Shown here in pieces: positions 15,512 to 19,357 of a stretch of 19,357 nucleotides of DNA (positions within the stretch are counted from its first letter, which is position 1; each line of letters starts with the position of its first letter). The DNA comes from CAYLNK01 sp964384675 (GTDB lineage: Bacteria > Acidobacteriota > Thermoanaerobaculia > UBA5066), in NCBI GenBank assembly GCA_964384675.1, contig CAYLNK010000104.1, forward strand, positions 1 to 19,357. Direction: 5' to 3'. The notes under the pieces were generated by a model that was not told where the DNA came from, did no database searches, and saw only the letters and a program-made list of their open reading frames with translations. The position numbers were made by a program, and so were the translations under genes.

Positions 15512-15981
15512 CAGCCCTTCGCCGGACCGCGACCCCGAGGGCTTACCCGGAGCCGCGGGCGTCGCGCTGCGCCGGGAGGGGGGCCCTGGCCAGCCCAGAG
15601 CAGATCGACGTCGTACGCGGCGAGCTGAGCGTCGGCCGTCATCAGGCGACAGCGCTCGACCTGAGCCTGGGCGATCAGCAGGCGGTCGAACGGATCGCTG
15701 TGATGGTGCGGAAGTCGAGCGACCCGAAGCGCATGGGCGTGCTCGATGGCAAGGCCCAGGATCTCGTCCTCGGCGAGCTGCCGGGGCACGAAGGTCTCGG
15801 CCGGCGCCGGGAGCTCGAGCTTGCCGATCGCCTCCTTGATCGCCATCTCCCATGAGCTCGCCGCCGAGAGGAGGAGCGGCGACCGTCTCTCCTCGATGGT
15901 CTCGAGGGCCGAGCGGTTCAGGCGGTCTGGGCAAAGGTGCCACCAGAGCCAGCACTCCGTGTCCAGGAGAACCCGCTTCAC
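15511..15981 (-). CDS. PIN-domain toxin, VapC family (type II toxin-antitoxin)
   Basis: The 156-aa protein is a PIN-fold ribonuclease of the Phd-associated VapC subgroup (PIN_Sll0205-like). VapC toxins cut tRNA, rRNA or mRNA using a Mg-binding acidic cluster. That cluster is present here: Asp7 (VLLDTECWLWW), Glu45 (SWEMAIKE), Asp96/Asp99 (HHHSDPFDRLLIAQA) and Asp117 (TADAQ). The family usually ends near residue 130; here a Pro/Arg/Gly-rich tail of about 25 residues follows LLWAG. The GTG at 15981 overlaps the antitoxin stop codon by 4 nt (GTGA), giving coupled translation. A longer open frame extends upstream through the antitoxin gene but is not meaningful. The pair is probably autoregulated. 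Confidence 0.9.
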   Translation of the reverse strand: MKRVLLDTECWLWWHLCPDRLNRSALETIEERRSPLLLSAASSWEMAIKEAIGKLELPAPAETFVPRQLAEDEILGLAIEHAHALRVARLPHHHSDPFDRLLIAQAQVERCRLMTADAQLAAYDVDLLWAGQGPPPGAARRPRLRVSPRGRGPAKG

Positions 15982-16211
15982 CTGGAGAATCCGGCCAGGA
16001 CCTCGGCTGGCAGAGGGGCGTTGAAGTCCTCCGCGACCCGTCCCCTGCCTGCGAACCGCCCAGCCCGACGCCGCCCCGGTACTCCGGGCGCCGGGACGAG
16101 AAGAGCCACGGGCTTTCCGGCCCGGGATATCAGGATCTCCTCGCCGAGGGCCACGCGCGCCAGCAGGCGCGAGAGATGGGTCTTCGCTTCGTGGACGTTG
16201 ACTTCGGTCAC
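15978..16211 (-). CDS. Phd/YefM-family antitoxin
   Basis: The 77-aa protein opens with MTEVNVHEAKTHLSRLLARV and continues ILISRAGKPVALLVPA, the classic Phd/YefM DNA-binding fold. The C-terminal half (about 45-77, basic, then FNAPLPAEVLAGFSR) would be the toxin-neutralising segment. GTG 16211 is the start because the family's conserved N-terminus begins there. The only upstream ATG on this strand (16234) meets a stop codon after two codons. Just upstream is a perfect tandem 12-bp repeat that could be the operator for autorepression. No Shine-Dalgarno is visible. Confidence 0.92.
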   Translation of the reverse strand: MTEVNVHEAKTHLSRLLARVALGEEILISRAGKPVALLVPAPGVPGRRRAGRFAGRGRVAEDFNAPLPAEVLAGFSR

Positions 16212-16221
16212 GGCCGAAGAT

Positions 16222-16245
16222 TGGACTAAGGCATGGACTAAGGCA
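16222..16245. repeat. Tandem 12-bp direct repeat, candidate toxin-antitoxin operator
   Basis: Two perfect head-to-tail copies of TGGACTAAGGCA (16222-16233 and 16234-16245) begin 10 nt upstream of the antitoxin GTG. A partial copy, GGACTGAG, lies at 16273-16280. A GGTCC-GA-GGACC inverted repeat lies at 16254-16265. Confidence 0.7.
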
Positions 16246-16325
16246 AGGTGCGGGGTCCGAGGACCGGCTCCGGGACTGAGTGCCAGAATCCGGGGCGCAC
16301 CCTTCCTCCGCGGTCGCGGGGGCGA

Positions 16326-16330
16326 AAGGA
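16326..16330 (+). promoter_or_regulatory. Ribosome binding site of the HSDL2-like dehydrogenase
   Basis: AAGGA lies 6 nt before ATG 16337 and fixes that start. A weak extended -10-like TGCCAGAAT (16281-16289) is upstream in the 125-bp divergent gap. Confidence 0.65.
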
Positions 16331-16336
16331 AGCACC

Positions 16337-17158
16337 ATGGCGACGCTCCACGGCAAGACCCTCTTCATCACCGGCGCGAGCCGCGGCATCGGCAAGGCGA
16401 TCGCGCTCCGCGCGGCGCGCGACGGGGCCAACGTCGTCATCGCCGCCAAGACCGGCGCTCCGCACCCGAAGCTCCCGGGGACGATCCACTCGGCGGCGGA
16501 GGACGTCGAGCGAGCCGGGGGCAAGGCGCTTGCCTGCCTCGTCGACATCCGCGACGAGGCCCAGGTCGCCGCCGCGGTCGCGAAGGCGGTCGAGACGTTC
16601 GGCGGGATCGACGTCCTCGTCAACAACGCCAGCGCCATCAGCCTCACCGGGACGCTGGCGACGCCGATGAAGCGCTTCGACCTGATGCACGGCGTCAACA
16701 CGCGGGGCACTTTTCTCTGCTCGCAGGCCTGCCTCCCTCACCTCCTGAAAGCGCCCAATCCGCACATCCTGAACCTCTCGCCGCCGCTCAACCTCGAGCC
16801 GCGCTGGTTCGCGCCGCACGTGGCCTACACGATCGCCAAGTACGGGATGAGCCTTTGCGTCCTCGGGATGGCGGAGGAGCTGCGCGGCGAGGGCGTCGCC
16901 GTGAACGCGCTCTGGCCGCGCACGGTCATCGCCACGGCTGCCGTCCAGAACCTCCTGGGCGGCGACGCCACCATCCGCGGGAGCCGGCGGCCCGAGATCG
17001 TCGCGGACGCCGCCCACGCGATCCTCACCCGAGAGAGCCGCTCCTGCACCGGCAGCTTCTTCGTCGACGAGGACGTGCTGCGGGCCGAGGGGGTGACGGA
17101 CTTCTCCGGCTACCAGCAGGTGCCGGGCGCGGAGCTGCTTCCCGACTTCTTCGTGTAG
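16337..17158 (+). CDS. HSDL2-like short-chain dehydrogenase/reductase
   Basis: The 273-aa protein is a classical Rossmann-fold SDR. Motifs: cofactor loop TGASRGIG (12-19), VNNASAISLTGTL (95-107), Asn121, Ser148 within ILNLSPP, and YTIAK with Tyr164 and Lys168. Long stretches match the dehydrogenase half of hydroxysteroid dehydrogenase-like protein 2: KTGAPHPKLPGTI, TPMKRFDLMHGVNTRGTF, PHILNLSPPLNLEPRWF and GVAVNALWPRTVIATAAVQ. The SCP2 lipid-binding domain of animal HSDL2 is absent. The preferred substrate of this family is not well defined; lipid or hydroxyacyl compounds are inferred. It is flanked by the divergent toxin-antitoxin pair and converges on an aminotransferase gene 4 nt away. Confidence 0.94.
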   Translation: MATLHGKTLFITGASRGIGKAIALRAARDGANVVIAAKTGAPHPKLPGTIHSAAEDVERAGGKALACLVDIRDEAQVAAAVAKAVETFGGIDVLVNNASAISLTGTLATPMKRFDLMHGVNTRGTFLCSQACLPHLLKAPNPHILNLSPPLNLEPRWFAPHVAYTIAKYGMSLCVLGMAEELRGEGVAVNALWPRTVIATAAVQNLLGGDATIRGSRRPEIVADAAHAILTRESRSCTGSFFVDEDVLRAEGVTDFSGYQQVPGAELLPDFFV

Positions 17159-17162
17159 GCGT

Positions 17163-18350
17163 CTACCCCAGACAGGCGGTGAGGATCGCCAGGTCCTCCT
17201 CGTACGACTCCGCGGACAGCGGCCCGAACGAGAAGCGCACGAAGCGGTCGAGCGGGCTCGGCTCGCCGGGCCGCCGCGCCATGTCGCAGAGGCGGCCCGG
17301 CAGGATGGCCGCGCCGTGCGCGAAGAGGCGTTCGTTCAGCTCGGTGGCCGTCAGGTCTCCCGGCAGCTTCGCCCAGTGGTAGAAGCCGCCGGTGCCGGTG
17401 AAGAGCTGGAAGCCCAGGGCTTCGAGGCCCTTCGCGTAGCGGGTGCGCTGGGCGTTGTAGAAGGCCGGGACCGCGTGCCGCGCCTGCCGGACGCGCCCGG
17501 CCTCGAGGAGCCTCGCCGCGTAGAGCTGCGAGGGACGTGAGACGCCGCCCATCGCGATCGACGAGAAGTTGCGGAACAGCTCGACGTGCCGGCGCGCCGC
17601 GATCACCCAGCCGACCCGGATTCCCGGCGCCTGGAGGCCCTTGGTGGCGGCACCCACCACGAACACGTCCGTCTCGTCGAGGTCGCCGACGTACCGGAGG
17701 GCGCTGTCGGGCGCGGGATCGGCGAACAGCTCGTACGCCTCGTCGAAGAGGGCGCCGCGCCCGTCGCCGCGGAACCGCTCCACCAGCGCCCGCAGCTCGT
17801 CTCCGGTCACCGAGACGCCGGTCGGGTTGCACGGGTTGCTCTTGAGGAGGAAGAGCCGGGACGTGCCCGGCTCGGGCGCGACGTCGTAGTCGGCGAGCGC
17901 GGGGCGGAAGCGGTTCGCCTCGTTGCTCGGGATGAGCCGGTACGGTGTCCCGAGCAGCTGCAGCATGTCGAGGTACGGGGTGTACTCGGTCTCCTCCACC
18001 GCGACGGTGACGCCGGGGAGCAGGAAGGCCAGAGTCGCGTAGATCCCCGGCCGCCCGCCGGCGAAGAGCGCGACGTTCTCCTCGGAGAGGCGCGAACCGT
18101 AGGCGTCGTTGTAGGTCCGCGCGATCGCCTGCCGGAGCTCGGCCTGGCCGGTCGCCGCCGGGTACTTGAGGTCCGCCGCGCCGATCTCGACGCTCGACGG
18201 CAGGGCCGGTCCGCCCGGGAGCTGCGTGGTGAGGGGGAAGCCCTGGGCCCACGGATGCGTGCCGGGATCGCCCATGTATCGGTGCGTCACCTCCGCGAAG
18301 CGGAAGAGGGTCTCGTAGACGCCCATCGGAGGGAAGTGGCGAAGGATCAA
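17163..18350 (-). CDS. PLP-dependent aminotransferase, class I/II (fold type I)
   Basis: The 395-aa enzyme transfers amino groups between amino and keto acids. Seen: LKYPAATGQAELRQAIA (61-77), SNPCNPTG with Asn175 (171-178), LFDEAYELF with Asp203 and Tyr206 (201-209), VVGAATKGLQAPGIRVGW with Schiff-base Lys237 (231-248), and a late RFSFG carrying the carboxylate-binding arginine. It is broadly like aspartate or succinyldiaminopimelate aminotransferases, but the substrate cannot be assigned. The TTG at 18350 is well supported: AGGAGG lies 5 nt upstream, whereas the internal ATG eight codons later has no such site. That Shine-Dalgarno sits in the loop of a small GC hairpin. It is convergent with the dehydrogenase and divergent from the kinase. 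Confidence 0.92.
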   Translation of the reverse strand: MILRHFPPMGVYETLFRFAEVTHRYMGDPGTHPWAQGFPLTTQLPGGPALPSSVEIGAADLKYPAATGQAELRQAIARTYNDAYGSRLSEENVALFAGGRPGIYATLAFLLPGVTVAVEETEYTPYLDMLQLLGTPYRLIPSNEANRFRPALADYDVAPEPGTSRLFLLKSNPCNPTGVSVTGDELRALVERFRGDGRGALFDEAYELFADPAPDSALRYVGDLDETDVFVVGAATKGLQAPGIRVGWVIAARRHVELFRNFSSIAMGGVSRPSQLYAARLLEAGRVRQARHAVPAFYNAQRTRYAKGLEALGFQLFTGTGGFYHWAKLPGDLTATELNERLFAHGAAILPGRLCDMARRPGEPSPLDRFVRFSFGPLSAESYEEDLAILTACLG

Positions 18351-18351
18351 G

Positions 18352-18366
18352 GCGGCCTCCTGCCGC
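18352..18366 (-). promoter_or_regulatory. Shine-Dalgarno in a hairpin loop, before the TTG start of the aminotransferase
   Basis: On the minus strand GCGGC (18366-18362) pairs with GCCGC (18356-18352) and presents AGGAG (18361-18357) in the loop. TTG 18350 follows one base later. The strong Shine-Dalgarno decides the TTG start. Confidence 0.6.
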
Positions 18367-18408
18367 GACGGTAGCGGGGCGGCCTGCCGCCGCGCAACGG
18401 GGCCGCTC

Positions 18409-18414
18409 TACACT
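18409..18414 (+). promoter_or_regulatory. Putative -10 hexamer (TACACT) of the kinase gene
   Basis: TACACT lies 9 nt before an ATG at 18424 (a tiny reading frame) and 20 nt before the kinase TTG at 18435. No clear -35 is seen. Confidence 0.35.
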
Positions 18415-18423
18415 TCCCCGAGG

Positions 18424-18438
18424 ATGCACGCGGCTTGA
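18424..18438 (+). other. Four-codon upstream reading frame overlapping the kinase start
   Basis: ATG CAC GCG GCT TGA encodes MHAA. Its TGA shares two bases with the kinase TTG (TTGA at 18435-18438). GAGG directly abuts the ATG. It may couple or limit kinase translation, or be chance. Confidence 0.3.
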
Positions 18439-19357
18439 CGCTACCGCCCGGGACCGTTCTGGGACCGTACGAGGTGCTCGGCCCGCTGGGGGCCGGGGGG
18501 ATGGGTGAGGTGTACCGCGCTCGCGACACCCGCCTCGGGCGTGCGGTCGCGATCAAGGTGCTTCCCGCGGAAGCCGTCTCGGACGCCCGGCGCCGCGAGA
18601 GGCTGCGGCGCGAGGCGCAGGTCGTGTCGTCGCTGAGCCACCCGCGGATCTGCGCTCTCTTCGACGTGGGGGAGGCGGACGGCCGCGACTTCCTGGTGAT
18701 GGAGCTCCTCGAGGGGCGCACGCTGGGCGACCGGGTGCGGAAGGGGCCTCTCGGCGTGAAGGAGTCCCTCCGGGTCGCCATCGAGATCGCCGAGGCCCTC
18801 GCGTACGCGCACGAGCGGGGCGTCGTGCACCGGGACCTGAAGCCCGACAACGTGATCCTGACCGAATCGGGCGCCCGCCTGCTGGACTTCGGGCTCGCCA
18901 AGATGCTGGAGGGCGAGGCCTCGGGCGCCGCGGATCCGGAAGGGGCGCGGCGCTCGCTGACCGCGGACGGCTTCGTGGTCGGGACCGTCGATTACATGTC
19001 CCCGGAGCAGCTCGAAGGTGAGGCGGTCGACGGCCGGACCGACGTCTTCGCGCTCGGCTGCGTCCTGTACGAGATGCTGACCGGCGCCCGCGCGTTCGGG
19101 GGAACGAGCCAGGCGAGCGTGATCGGCGCGATCCTCCACGTCCCGCCGCCGCAGCCCTCGGCCCTCCGCTCCGCGGTGCCGCCGGTCGTCGACCGGATCG
19201 CGATGAAGTGCCTCGCGAAGCGCCCGTCGGAAAGGTGGCAGACGGCGCGCGACCTGGCCGACGAGCTGACCTGGGTGCAGGGGCTCCTCGGGTCCTCGGG
19301 GCTCGACGTGGTGCCCGGCTCACGGTCCCGGTGGCGGCCCGGCGCCCGCGCCGCGGT
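18435..19357 (+). CDS. Hanks-type Ser/Thr protein kinase (C-terminus off the right edge)
   Basis: The 307 visible residues hold a full PknB-like kinase domain (about 10-275). Seen: glycine loop GPLGAGGMGEVYRARD (16-31), AIKVLP with ATP-anchoring Lys41, helix-C Glu60, HRDLKPDN with catalytic Asp134 and Asn139 (132-139), DFGLAK with Asp151, activation segment GTVDYMSPEQ (183-192, SPE in place of APE), TDVFALGCVLYEMLTG and the final CLAKRPSERWQTARDLADEL. The last residues (SRSRWRPGARAA) look like a juxtamembrane linker. In such bacteria a membrane helix and a sensor (for example TPR or beta-propeller) often follow, but this lies outside the window. The TTG at 18435 gives the usual short lead into 'GPYEVLGPLG'; no in-frame ATG exists nearby. 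Confidence 0.92.
   Translation, partial: MTLPPGTVLGPYEVLGPLGAGGMGEVYRARDTRLGRAVAIKVLPAEAVSDARRRERLRREAQVVSSLSHPRICALFDVGEADGRDFLVMELLEGRTLGDRVRKGPLGVKESLRVAIEIAEALAYAHERGVVHRDLKPDNVILTESGARLLDFGLAKMLEGEASGAADPEGARRSLTADGFVVGTVDYMSPEQLEGEAVDGRTDVFALGCVLYEMLTGARAFGGTSQASVIGAILHVPPPQPSALRSAVPPVVDRIAMKCLAKRPSERWQTARDLADELTWVQGLLGSSGLDVVPGSRSRWRPGARAA

Noticed and set aside
15982..16710. N-terminal extension of the toxin frame upstream through the antitoxin gene and the dehydrogenase
   Set aside because: It is out of frame with the antitoxin and low in complexity; the PIN fold begins right at GTG 15981.
11626..17158. A biosynthetic cluster formed by aldehyde dehydrogenase, DegT aminotransferase and dehydrogenase
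   Set aside because: No nucleotide-sugar genes, carrier proteins or synthases are present, the toxin-antitoxin pair interrupts it, and each gene has its own promoter-like site.
17155..17166. Small GTAG/CTAC inverted repeat between the dehydrogenase and the aminotransferase
   Set aside because: Only 4 bp of stem; expected by chance and too weak to be a terminator.

Overview
This 19.4 kb window is very GC-rich and almost fully coding. It looks chromosomal, not like a phage or plasmid: I see no insertion sequence, integrase, CRISPR array, rRNA or tRNA. The best guess for the source is a high-GC Acidobacteriota (Thermoanaerobaculia- or Vicinamibacteria-like, possibly a metagenome bin). The reasons are a Hanks-type kinase, a long subtilase ending in an 'IVDTR ... 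DVVGWF' module, the TPR and GT-C style proteins, and frequent GTG and TTG starts. This assignment is inferred from protein style only.

Layout. Positions 1-1311 (minus) hold an RhlB-like DEAD-box RNA helicase cut by the left edge. It diverges from a KimA-like APC-superfamily transporter (1378-3369, plus). A polytopic GT-C-like membrane protein follows (3435-5396, plus). Its 3' end overlaps by 50 nt the convergent gene for an EAL-CBS-GGDEF c-di-GMP protein (5347-7158, minus). That gene lies 10 nt behind a secreted modular subtilisin-family protease (7169-11545, minus), and the two look like an operon. Divergent from the protease are an aldehyde dehydrogenase (11626-13149), a secreted TPR plus alpha/beta-hydrolase-like protein without a serine nucleophile (13170-14288), and a DegT-family aminotransferase (14352-15485), all plus strand. 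A Phd/VapC-type toxin-antitoxin pair (15511-16211, minus) follows, then an HSDL2-like short-chain dehydrogenase (16337-17158, plus). A class I/II aminotransferase (17163-18350, minus) ends 4 nt from the dehydrogenase. A Ser/Thr protein kinase (18435 to the right edge, plus) closes the window.

How the genes work together. The window is a mixture of housekeeping and accessory functions, not one pathway. The firmest functional pairings are the protease with the c-di-GMP protein (translationally coupled spacing) and the antitoxin with the toxin (4-nt overlap). Aldehyde dehydrogenase, TPR protein and DegT enzyme are co-directional, but each start has its own promoter-like hexamer.

Main regulatory observation. 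Several starts without a Shine-Dalgarno sequence have a TAnnnT hexamer 6-10 nt upstream, as expected for leaderless or nearly leaderless transcripts. The starts with good Shine-Dalgarno sequences lack this hexamer. Other points worth checking are a minus-strand intrinsic terminator lying antisense at the head of the GT-C gene, a tandem 12-bp repeat just upstream of the antitoxin start, a four-codon upstream reading frame overlapping the kinase start, and a Shine-Dalgarno sequence in a hairpin loop. I did not find a clearly new multi-gene system.
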